Source of the DNA: an uncultured Syntrophobacterales bacterium
GTDB taxonomy: Bacteria; Desulfobacterota; Syntrophia; Syntrophales; UBA5619
Direction: 5' to 3'
DNA length: 12,496 nt
Assembly: GCA_903903205.1 (NCBI GenBank)
Contig: CAIUXU010000113.1
Coordinates: forward strand, 1-12,496
This document shows, piece after piece, positions 6,249-12,420 of the stretch. Within the stretch, counting starts at the first letter, position 1; every line of letters starts with the position of its first letter. The notes below the pieces were generated by a model, which was not told the DNA's origin, ran no database searches, and was given only the letters and a program-made list of their open reading frames with translations. The position numbers and the translations under genes were made by a program.

Positions 6249-8066
6249 ATGGAAAAGAGCCAGGAGACAACGATCAACAGGGTTTTCAGGGACCGCGTCA
6301 AGCGCTACGGCGACAGGATTTGCCTGGAAAAAAGGATGCCTCAGGGATGGGAAGCGGCAACCTGGAACGAGTATTATGATCGCGCACGCGCCGCCGGTTT
6401 GGGGTTTTATGAGCTGGGGGTGCGCAAGGGTGATTTCATCGCCATCATGTCCGAAAACCGGCTGGAATGGGTTTATGCCGACATGGGCGGGCTCGGCGCT
6501 GGCGCCTGCGTTTTCGGAATTTACACCATGGTCAAGGAGGATGAGGTCAACCAGATCATCGAAAACTCTGGAACCAAGGTCATCGTCGTCGAAAATTCCG
6601 GTCAGCTTGAGAAGGCGAAATTCGCCATGAAAAACAACCCGGGTCTCAAGACAATCGTGATCATCGATGACAAGGACAAGCGCGCCAACGGGAAGGAGAT
6701 CATCACGTTCGCCGCCCTCCAGGAGCTCGGACGCAAGCAGCACGGGAAAGATCCTGCCCTTTTCGAGAAACTGGCGGACGCTGTCGGACCTGATGACCTG
6801 GCCCTTCTCCAGTACACCTCGGGAACGACCGGTGTTCCCAAAGGCGCCATGATCACCCACGGGGTTCTTATGGCAAATATCCACGCCCTGGACGCTGTGG
6901 AACCAAAGTATGGCTATGATACGGACAACGTCGTCGGCTTTCTGCCTCTCAGCCATATCTTTGAGAGGGTTCCCGTTCACCTGTATGTCATGTACCGGGG
7001 AATCACAAAGAGCATGGCCGGCTCGATCGAGACGGTCGTCGAGGATATTCAGACCAAAAAACCCACCATTATGTTTGCCGTCCCGAGGGTGCTCGAAAAG
7101 ATCTACCAGAAGATGCAGCTTGCGGTAAGCCAGAAGCCGCCTGTTGTGCAGAAACTTTTCCGCTGGGCCCAGACTGTTGGCAATGAGGTCAGCATCTGCA
7201 AGGAAGAGAGGAGGCCCATTCCTTTCGGATTGCAGGTGAAACACAAGCTGGCCTACGCCCTCATTTTCAAGAAGCTCCAGCTCGCGCTGGGCGGCAGGAT
7301 CAGATGGATGTGCGCGGCGGGCGCCCCCATTGCCCGGGAAATCGTCACCTTCTTCAACGGCGCCGGAATCTTCGTGCTCGAAGGATGGGGGATGTCTGAA
7401 ACCACCGGCGGAGGCACCCTGAGCAATCTGAACGACTTTTCACCGGGATCGGTGGGGCGGCCCCTGCCGGGACTGGACATCAAAATTGCCAAAGACGGGG
7501 AAATTCTTGTAAAAGGACCCGGGCTCTTCAAAGGTTACTGGAAAATGGAGGCGGCGACCAAAGAGGCATTTACCAGCGACGGCTACTTTATGACGGGGGA
7601 TATCGGCCGTTTCGACGAAAGAGGGCTGATGTATATCACCGATCGGAAGAAGGATATTATCATCACCGCCGGCGGCAAGAACACCGCACCGCAGAAGATC
7701 GAGACCCTGTTTAAGGAAGATCCCCTCTTTACGCAGTTTGTCGTTTTCGGCGACCGAAAAAAATATCTCGTCGCCCTCGTAAATCTCGAACCAGATATCG
7801 CGGCGCGGCTGGCTGGGAAAAATGGCATCAAGTTCGACAAGCCACGGGATCTTCTTGACAATGCCGCTTTCCTGAAAATAGTGGACGGTATCGTCGCAGA
7901 AAAAAACAGCCGCCTGGCGCAATACGAGACCATCAAATACTACCGCATCCTCAAGGACGATTTCTCCAAGGACGCGGGGGAACTCACTTTGACGCTAAAA
8001 CTGAAACGCAAGGTTGTCGCGGAGAAGTACATGGATCTTATCGAGAGCATGTATAAGGAAAATTGA
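6249..8066 (+). CDS. Long-chain-type acyl-CoA ligase (AMP-forming)
   Basis: This 605-residue ANL-superfamily enzyme activates a carboxylic acid through an acyl-adenylate to the CoA ester. The AMP-binding P-loop YTSGTTGVPKGAM is at 189-201, the adenine/ribose motif EGWGMSETT at 378-386, Asp451 lies in MTGDIG and Arg466 in ITDRKKD. A C-terminal GELTLTLKLKRK (578-589) carries the mobile-domain catalytic Lys. Length and the GGKNTAPQKIE segment (475-485) place it with the long-chain FAA1/FadD15-like group rather than short-chain acetyl-CoA synthetases. No membrane segment is evident. The substrate is not readable, but it could be the acid made by the downstream aldehyde oxidoreductase. The ribosome site GAAGGAGGGA at 6236-6245 supports the start. 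The gap to the next gene is 19 nt. Confidence 0.93.
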   Translation: MEKSQETTINRVFRDRVKRYGDRICLEKRMPQGWEAATWNEYYDRARAAGLGFYELGVRKGDFIAIMSENRLEWVYADMGGLGAGACVFGIYTMVKEDEVNQIIENSGTKVIVVENSGQLEKAKFAMKNNPGLKTIVIIDDKDKRANGKEIITFAALQELGRKQHGKDPALFEKLADAVGPDDLALLQYTSGTTGVPKGAMITHGVLMANIHALDAVEPKYGYDTDNVVGFLPLSHIFERVPVHLYVMYRGITKSMAGSIETVVEDIQTKKPTIMFAVPRVLEKIYQKMQLAVSQKPPVVQKLFRWAQTVGNEVSICKEERRPIPFGLQVKHKLAYALIFKKLQLALGGRIRWMCAAGAPIAREIVTFFNGAGIFVLEGWGMSETTGGGTLSNLNDFSPGSVGRPLPGLDIKIAKDGEILVKGPGLFKGYWKMEAATKEAFTSDGYFMTGDIGRFDERGLMYITDRKKDIIITAGGKNTAPQKIETLFKEDPLFTQFVVFGDRKKYLVALVNLEPDIAARLAGKNGIKFDKPRDLLDNAAFLKIVDGIVAEKNSRLAQYETIKYYRILKDDFSKDAGELTLTLKLKRKVVAEKYMDLIESMYKEN

Positions 8067-8075
8067 TTTTTTGAC

Positions 8076-8080
8076 GGAGG
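8076..8080 (+). promoter_or_regulatory. Ribosome binding site deciding the start at 8086
   Basis: GGAGG lies 5 nt before the ATG at 8086. The same reading frame is open upstream to an ATG at 8014, but that lies inside the acyl-CoA ligase and would add 24 residues with no family resemblance. The later ATG is preferred. Confidence 0.8.
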
Positions 8081-8085
8081 CAGCG

Positions 8086-9282
8086 ATGAAATATCCTGAT
8101 ATTTCTTTTGAACCATTTTTTACCTGGGTGAACCGTCCGCGAATCCTTTACTCCCCCGGAATTCGTGGGGAAGTGGGGTTCGAGATGCTCCAGTTGGGTG
8201 GGACTCAGGCGCTTCTCTTCACCGACAAGGGGCTGGTGGAAGCCGGCGTGGCGGAGATGGTCATGGAAGCGGTGCGGAAATCCGACCTTAAACTGGCCGG
8301 GGTCTTTGACAATGTCCCGCAGGACGCCCGGATTGACGTGATCAACCGGGGGGCCTCTTTTTATCGTGAGTGCAAGGCGGACTGCTTGATCGCCGTGGGG
8401 GGCGGGAGCGTGATGGACACGGCCAAGGCCGTGAACATCATGATCGGCGGCGGCCACGAAGACTTCCAGCCGCTGGCGGACCAGGCGGGGTTGTGGGAAG
8501 GGGCGCAACCATTGCCGCCGCACATTGCCTTTCCAACGACGGCGGGAACGGGGTGCGAGGTGACCAATGCGATGGTCGTGCTGGATGTAAAGGCGAAGGC
8601 AAAGTTGTCGGTGACGCATCCCTTTTGCAACGCCGATATCGCCATGCTGGATCCCGAATTGACGGTGAAGCTGCCGCCAAAAATCACGGCGTTTACGGGG
8701 ATGGATGCGCTGACCCATGCCATAGAAGGGATCACCTCCACCGGGGCGGAGCCTGTTGCCGACGCCCTGGGTCTTCACGCCATCCGGCTGATTTTCAAAT
8801 ATCTTCCGCTGGCGGTGAAAGAACCGGCGAATATCGACGCCCGCGGGCACATGCTTCTGGCCAGCACACTGGCAGGAATGTGTTTCGTCAATACACTGAC
8901 CGGGGCCTCTCATGCCCTGGCGCATGCCCTGGGGGCCATATACGGGGTTCCGCACGGGCTGGCAAATGCGATCATGCTGCCCCATGTAATGGCTTTCAAC
9001 CGGGAGGAGCGGGTGGAGCGATTCCGGATGATCGCCGATGCGATGGGGATCGAGGTCGGGAGGATGGAAGCGGCGGAGGCGGCAGAAGCGGCGGTTGAGG
9101 CTGTCCGAAAGCTGCGGACCGAGATTGGCCTTACGCAAACACTGAAGGATTTTGGGGTTCCGGCGGAGCGGGAGGCGCTCCGGCCACTGGTGGAACTGGC
9201 AGCCGTGGATGGACAGATCGGCTACAACCCTCGGTACGTGGAAGAGGAGGACATTTTTAACCTGTACTTGGAAGCACACTAA
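8086..9282 (+). CDS. Iron-containing alcohol dehydrogenase
   Basis: This 398-residue group III alcohol dehydrogenase interconverts a primary alcohol and an aldehyde with NAD(P). The nucleotide-binding GGGSVMD is at 105-111 and the conserved TTAGTGCE at 151-158. The metal ligands by comparison with FucO are Asp207 and His211 (MDALTHAIEG), His276 (SHALAH) and His290 (GVPHGLANA), all present; His280 is the extra conserved His. Length is normal for the family. An Ala/Glu-rich helix at about 328-340 (EAAEAAEAAVEAV) is a low-complexity stretch encoded by repeated GCGG units near 9068-9100. The gene follows the acyl-CoA ligase by 19 nt and precedes an SCP2 protein and an aldehyde oxidoreductase, which suggests alcohol-aldehyde-acid interconversion. 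Substrate specificity is unknown; annotation pipelines often label such proteins propanediol or butanol dehydrogenase without proof. Confidence 0.92.
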   Translation: MKYPDISFEPFFTWVNRPRILYSPGIRGEVGFEMLQLGGTQALLFTDKGLVEAGVAEMVMEAVRKSDLKLAGVFDNVPQDARIDVINRGASFYRECKADCLIAVGGGSVMDTAKAVNIMIGGGHEDFQPLADQAGLWEGAQPLPPHIAFPTTAGTGCEVTNAMVVLDVKAKAKLSVTHPFCNADIAMLDPELTVKLPPKITAFTGMDALTHAIEGITSTGAEPVADALGLHAIRLIFKYLPLAVKEPANIDARGHMLLASTLAGMCFVNTLTGASHALAHALGAIYGVPHGLANAIMLPHVMAFNREERVERFRMIADAMGIEVGRMEAAEAAEAAVEAVRKLRTEIGLTQTLKDFGVPAEREALRPLVELAAVDGQIGYNPRYVEEEDIFNLYLEAH

Positions 9283-9302
9283 GAAAGAAAAGGAGGAGCA
9301 TC

Positions 9303-9722
9303 ATGGAATACTGGAAAGATCCACAGGAGGCCGTCACGGCGATTTTGAAACTGCACGAGGCGGTGTCGAAAGACCCCGAATTGGGGGAATCGATGAAAAA
9401 GGTTAACCAGCTCATCTGGTACGATTACACCGAAGATGGCCCCGGTTGCGCTGTCTGGGTCGATTGCCGGGGCGGGCAATTCTCATTTGGCGCCGGAGAT
9501 CCTCCGGACAAGCCGGATTTGATCATGAGCCTGTCGGCCGACGACGCCCATCGTTCCTGGTCGGACAAGCTCAACCCGGTCATGGCGATCACTCGCAAGA
9601 AGATCCGGATCAAGGGATCCGCCACCGGGCTTTTGAAACTGGCGCCCAAGCTCAAGAAGGTGGCCGCCATTTATGTTCAGGTTTTAAAAGATATGGGGTG
9701 GGAAGAGAAGATCATCAAATAA
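9303..9722 (+). CDS. SCP2 sterol-carrier domain protein
   Basis: This 139-residue single-domain protein of the SCP2 fold typically has a hydrophobic tunnel that holds lipids, sterols or acyl-CoA. Recognisable features are the central strand PDLIMSLSADD (71-81), the KKIRIKGSATGLLKL segment (99-113), equivalent to the family's conserved low-ligand-specificity loop, and a helical C-terminus. No signal peptide or membrane helix is seen, so it is probably cytosolic. The ribosome site AGGAGGAG at 9291-9298 is strong. It sits between an alcohol dehydrogenase and an aldehyde:ferredoxin oxidoreductase, suggesting it shields or ferries a hydrophobic or reactive intermediate; this is inference. It is not fused to a thiolase, unlike eukaryotic SCP-x, although the operon separately encodes SCP-x-like thiolase-fold proteins. 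Confidence 0.82.
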   Translation: MEYWKDPQEAVTAILKLHEAVSKDPELGESMKKVNQLIWYDYTEDGPGCAVWVDCRGGQFSFGAGDPPDKPDLIMSLSADDAHRSWSDKLNPVMAITRKKIRIKGSATGLLKLAPKLKKVAAIYVQVLKDMGWEEKIIK

Positions 9723-9736
9723 CCGGGCCGACCCTC

Positions 9737-9762
9737 GGCGGGGGAGGAAAGCCTTCCCCGCC
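9737..9762 (+). promoter_or_regulatory. Strong RNA hairpin between SCP2 and aldehyde oxidoreductase genes
   Basis: Left arm 9737-9747 and right arm 9752-9762 form an 11-bp GC-rich stem (one G-T wobble) around the tetraloop AAAG. No T-run follows (CCTAACTTTGC), so it is not a full intrinsic terminator. It could be a partial attenuator or an mRNA-stability or processing structure that tunes expression of the downstream metalloenzyme. The ribosome site of the next gene (GCAGGAGG, 9772-9779) lies just outside it. Confidence 0.6.
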
Positions 9763-9785
9763 CCTAACTTTGCAGGAGGTGCAGC

Positions 9786-11654
9786 ATGTACGGCAATACC
9801 GGAAAGATTGTCCAGGTGGATCTGAACGCCGGAAAGGTCACCTTCGAGGCGCTGCCGGAGTCCTGGTATCGGGCCTATATCGGCGGGAGTGGCCTGGCGG
9901 CCAAACTCTTCTGGGAGAGGGGCTGCTTCAAGCGCGATCCCCTGGACCCGGAGGCCATGCTGATCTTCATGAACGGCCCCTTTGCCGGCCTGAAGCTCTC
10001 CGGCGCAAGCCGGAACAGCGTGGCGGGCTGTTCTCCGCTGACGAGACACTGGGGTGACTCCTCCTGCGGCGGTTTCTTCGCGCCGGAGTTGCGCTACTGC
10101 GGCCTGGACGGCCTTGTCATCACCGGCCGGGCAGAAAACCCTTCGCTGCTTTTTATCGCGGATGATAGCGTACAGATCCTGGACGCCTCTGAGTACTGGG
10201 GACGCGGCGCCGAGGAGACAAATCGGGATCTCAAGGAGCGCTTCGGCAAGGATGTCCGGACCCTCGTGATCGGGCCCGCGGCGGAACATTTGGTGAAATA
10301 CGCCGTCATCCTCAATGAGGGACACCACGCGACGGGTCGGGCCGGTTTCGGGGCCCTCATGGGCTCAAAAAATCTCAAGGCGATCCTGGTGAAAGCTTCG
10401 AAGAAGGAGATGTCCCTGGCCGATCCTGAAACCTACGAGGAGCTGCGGAAAGACCTGAACGAGCGGATCAAGGGCGCCCTGGCCTCCGACGTGCTCCGCG
10501 AAAACGGCACGGCGGCAAACCTGATGGGCGGCGTCTACAGCGGCGATGTGCCGGTGAAGAACTGGACCTCCAACTTCTGGGAAGAGGCGGCGGACGCGCT
10601 GACAGGCGGCACGCTTACGGAGAAGTACCTGACCCGGAGGAGCGCCTGCGCCTATTGCAACATCGCCTGCAAGCGGGTGGTGGAGGTCAAGGAAGGACCC
10701 TACGCCGTCCCGGAGGGGCCGGGACCCGAGTATGAGACGATCGTCGCCTTCGGCACCCTGATCGGCTCCATCGATCTGGCAGCGACCTGCAAGGCGGGAC
10801 GCCTCTGCAACGATCTCGGCATCGACACCATCTCCGCCGGCGGCTCCATCGCCTGGGCTATGGAGGCCTTCGAACGGGGCGATTTGACCCTGGAGGAGAC
10901 GGGCGGGATCGCGCTAAACTGGGGAGACATGGATACGGTCATCGACGTGATCATCCCGAAGATCTCCTCGCGGGACGGAGCGCTGGGAAACCTTTTGGCT
11001 GAAGGCAGCCTGGCGGCGGCAAGAAAGCTGGGCAAGGGCCTCGATTACACCGTCCACAGCAAGGGGATGGAAGCGCCCATGCACGATCCCCGTGGCGGCG
11101 GGTACGGCATGGCCCTGACTTATGCCGTCAGCGCGCGGGGGGCCTGCCATGTGTGCGACCCCATGCTGTTCATCGAGATGGGCGCCCGCTACTATCCGGA
11201 AATCGGATTTGATTTTATCATGGAGCCGAAAACGGAGGAAAACAAGGCGGAAGCGGCCGTCACAGCCGTGGCCCTGGGGGCTATCGAAAACAGCGCCTGC
11301 TTCTGTCAGTTCGCCGACGCCGAGGTATCCATCCCAAACTGGCTCACCCTCTTCAACGCGGTGGCCGGATACGGGTGGGACGCCAATGATATGATGCGGG
11401 CGGGCCGACGGGTCTTCTATCTCAAGCGGCTGATCAACCACCGCTACGGACTGACGGCGCTGGACGACGCCCTGACGCCCCGCATGCTCGAGCCGGGCAA
11501 GGGGGGCGAGGCGGAAGGTTCCCAGGTGGATTTGGAAAAGATGAAAGCCCGATTCTACGAACTGATGGAGATCGATCCCGTTCGTGGCATCCCCACCCGC
11601 AAGGCCCTCGAAGATTGCGGGATGGCCGAAGAGGCAGCCGTTGTCTGGAAGTAA
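9786..11654 (+). CDS. Aldehyde:ferredoxin oxidoreductase family protein (tungsten/molybdopterin)
   Basis: This 622-residue enzyme of the AOR family normally oxidises aldehydes to acids with ferredoxin, or reduces acids. It binds a bis-pterin tungsten (rarely molybdenum) cofactor and one [4Fe-4S] cluster. Cluster ligands are Cys288, Cys291 and Cys295 (CAYCNIAC) and Cys507 (CFCQF). The N-terminal domain shows the typical GKIVQVDL, YIGGSGLAAKL and LDGLVITGRAENP. PEYET (314-318) and RGACH with His455 match the residues placed near the metal in Pyrococcus AOR. The pterin motif before the fourth Cys, usually DxxGLC, reads NSACFC with Asn502 instead of Asp. Length is normal. It is the last gene of the operon, 63 nt after the SCP2 gene with a hairpin between them. 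No small ferredoxin-like partner is encoded nearby. Other family members (for example BamB of benzoyl-CoA reductase) cannot be strictly excluded. Confidence 0.92.
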   Translation: MYGNTGKIVQVDLNAGKVTFEALPESWYRAYIGGSGLAAKLFWERGCFKRDPLDPEAMLIFMNGPFAGLKLSGASRNSVAGCSPLTRHWGDSSCGGFFAPELRYCGLDGLVITGRAENPSLLFIADDSVQILDASEYWGRGAEETNRDLKERFGKDVRTLVIGPAAEHLVKYAVILNEGHHATGRAGFGALMGSKNLKAILVKASKKEMSLADPETYEELRKDLNERIKGALASDVLRENGTAANLMGGVYSGDVPVKNWTSNFWEEAADALTGGTLTEKYLTRRSACAYCNIACKRVVEVKEGPYAVPEGPGPEYETIVAFGTLIGSIDLAATCKAGRLCNDLGIDTISAGGSIAWAMEAFERGDLTLEETGGIALNWGDMDTVIDVIIPKISSRDGALGNLLAEGSLAAARKLGKGLDYTVHSKGMEAPMHDPRGGGYGMALTYAVSARGACHVCDPMLFIEMGARYYPEIGFDFIMEPKTEENKAEAAVTAVALGAIENSACFCQFADAEVSIPNWLTLFNAVAGYGWDANDMMRAGRRVFYLKRLINHRYGLTALDDALTPRMLEPGKGGEAEGSQVDLEKMKARFYELMEIDPVRGIPTRKALEDCGMAEEAAVVWK

Positions 11655-11688
11655 GGCGAGAGGGATCTGGTCGATTTCATGGTGTTTA

Positions 11689-11705
11689 TTGTGACATTTT
11701 CACAA
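11689..11705. promoter_or_regulatory. Small palindrome resembling a CRP/FNR-type half-site pair
   Basis: TTGTGA and TCACAA are exact inverted repeats separated by 5 nt. The CRP consensus is TGTGA-N6-TCACA, so the spacing is one base short. It overlaps the base of the following terminator stem by two bases, so it may simply be part of the 3' end structure. Confidence 0.25.
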
Positions 11706-11734
11706 TTGCCGACACAGTGTCGGCAATTTCTTTT
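11704..11734 (+). terminator. Intrinsic terminator of the operon
   Basis: AATTGCCGACAC (11704-11715) and GTGTCGGCAATT (11717-11728) are perfect inverted repeats, giving an 11-bp stem with a 3-nt loop. A T-rich tail follows (TTTCTTTT, 11727-11734). It lies 50 nt after the stop codon of the aldehyde oxidoreductase and is the only good intrinsic terminator seen in the window. Confidence 0.8.
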
Positions 11735-12079
11735 ACAGGGGTATTCCGATTCGCGCCCGTTGACCGGCAAAAAGGCCGCGAAAGCCAGAAGGAGCATAAT
11801 GGCTGTTCTTGAGCAACAGCCTGAGAAAGATTCCTTTCCACCAATGCCGATTGGAGAGTGATTACGAGGGGGTGCCTGATGATAAATTTTTGGATATTTC
11901 TTGCGCAAGGATTGAAATCTTGTTAGCGTAGCGCTCTGACCATTTACCGGTAATTGCGTTATGTCCGACAAACATAATAAACCAGGCGCCCGCTTTGCCT
12001 GAAAAACGAATCCTGAAAAAGAGCTTCGGATGGTGAACTGATCGAGGGGAGATCAAAAGCAGCACGGATGATGTGAATG

Positions 12080-12101
12080 GGTTGCGAAGCGAGTCGCAAT
12101 C
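12080..12101. repeat. Inverted repeat upstream of the ParB-like gene
   Basis: TTGCGA (12082-12087) and TCGCAA (12094-12099) are exact inverted repeats around AGCGAG, extended by a G-T and a G-C pair to 12080/12101. It ends 28 nt before the start codon. It could be an operator or a 5'-leader hairpin; function is unproven. Confidence 0.4.
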
Positions 12102-12129
12102 GCGGCTGGATGAAACGGAGGAAAGTTAA

Positions 12130-12420
12130 ATGGCTGCATACGAAAAAGGTAATCTGTACCAAATTTCCATCGTAGACTTTAAGCTGGACCCCACCCAACC
12201 CCGGAAGGTTGTGGATCCCGACGCCCTCGCGGAACTTGCCGCATCGATTGCGAAGTTCGGCATTCTCCAGCCGCTGCTCTTTCGCGAGGCGGACCAGGGC
12301 TACGTCTATATTGTCGCCGGAGAGCGTCGCTTTAAGGCGGCACAGAAGGTTGGCTTGCTCATTATCCCCGCCATCTGCGTTACGGGTATGGTGGACCCCG
12401 AAATTCGGACAGTGTGCTAA
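12130..12420 (+). pseudogene. ParB/Spo0J-like N-terminal domain, interrupted by an IS3-family element
   Basis: The ATG at 12130 follows GGAGGAAAG (12118-12126). The first 86 residues form a ParB-type N-terminal domain: IVDFKLDPTQPRK (14-26), the helix DALAELAASIAKFGILQPLL (31-50) and the nucleotide-binding signature GERRFKAA at 64-71. The family continues well beyond IPAICV, but here the frame runs into a different sequence (MVDPEIRTVC, stop at 12418-12420) that is the end of an insertion element. The native gene is therefore split near residue 86, and any remaining part would be beyond the element, outside the window. ParB-like proteins bind DNA and CTP for segregation; short versions also occur in plasmids, phages and integrative elements, so its original role is uncertain. 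Confidence 0.7.

Larger units (their letters stand above)
11655..12129. other. Non-coding stretch between operon end and ParB-like gene
   Basis: It holds a small inverted repeat at 11689-11705, the intrinsic terminator at 11704-11734 and an 8-bp hairpin (one G-T wobble) with a 6-nt loop at 12080-12101, just upstream of the ParB-like gene. A possible 20-codon ORF runs from 11799 to 11861, preceded by AGAAGGAG at 11787-11794; its product (MAVLEQQPEKDSFPPMPIGE) is not recognised. No convincing promoter with good -35/-10 spacing stands out. Base use looks more AT-rich than the operon. No RNA gene or repeat array is seen. Confidence 0.6.

Noticed and set aside
6213..7244. Minus-strand open frame (343 codons) opposite the acyl-CoA ligase
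   Set aside because: No family features, no ribosome site seen, and it fully overlaps a gene with clear catalytic motifs.
8014..8085. Earlier in-frame ATG for the alcohol dehydrogenase
   Set aside because: It lies inside the ligase gene without its own ribosome site; GGAGG at 8076-8080 supports ATG 8086.
9065..9100. GCGG-rich short repeat encoding EAAEAAEAAVEAV
   Set aside because: A brief low-complexity helix inside a normal-length enzyme; not a tandem-repeat or CRISPR element.
8038..9279. Long open frame on the minus strand (413 codons) opposite the alcohol dehydrogenase
   Set aside because: Its translation is rich in His, Arg, Gln and Pro with no recognisable domain, and it mirrors a well-supported plus-strand gene; a GC-rich antisense shadow.
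11906..11986. Candidate -35/-10 pairs (TTGAAA or TTGCGT with TAATAA) before the ParB-like gene
   Set aside because: Spacing is wrong or the -10 match is poor; not strong enough to report as a promoter.
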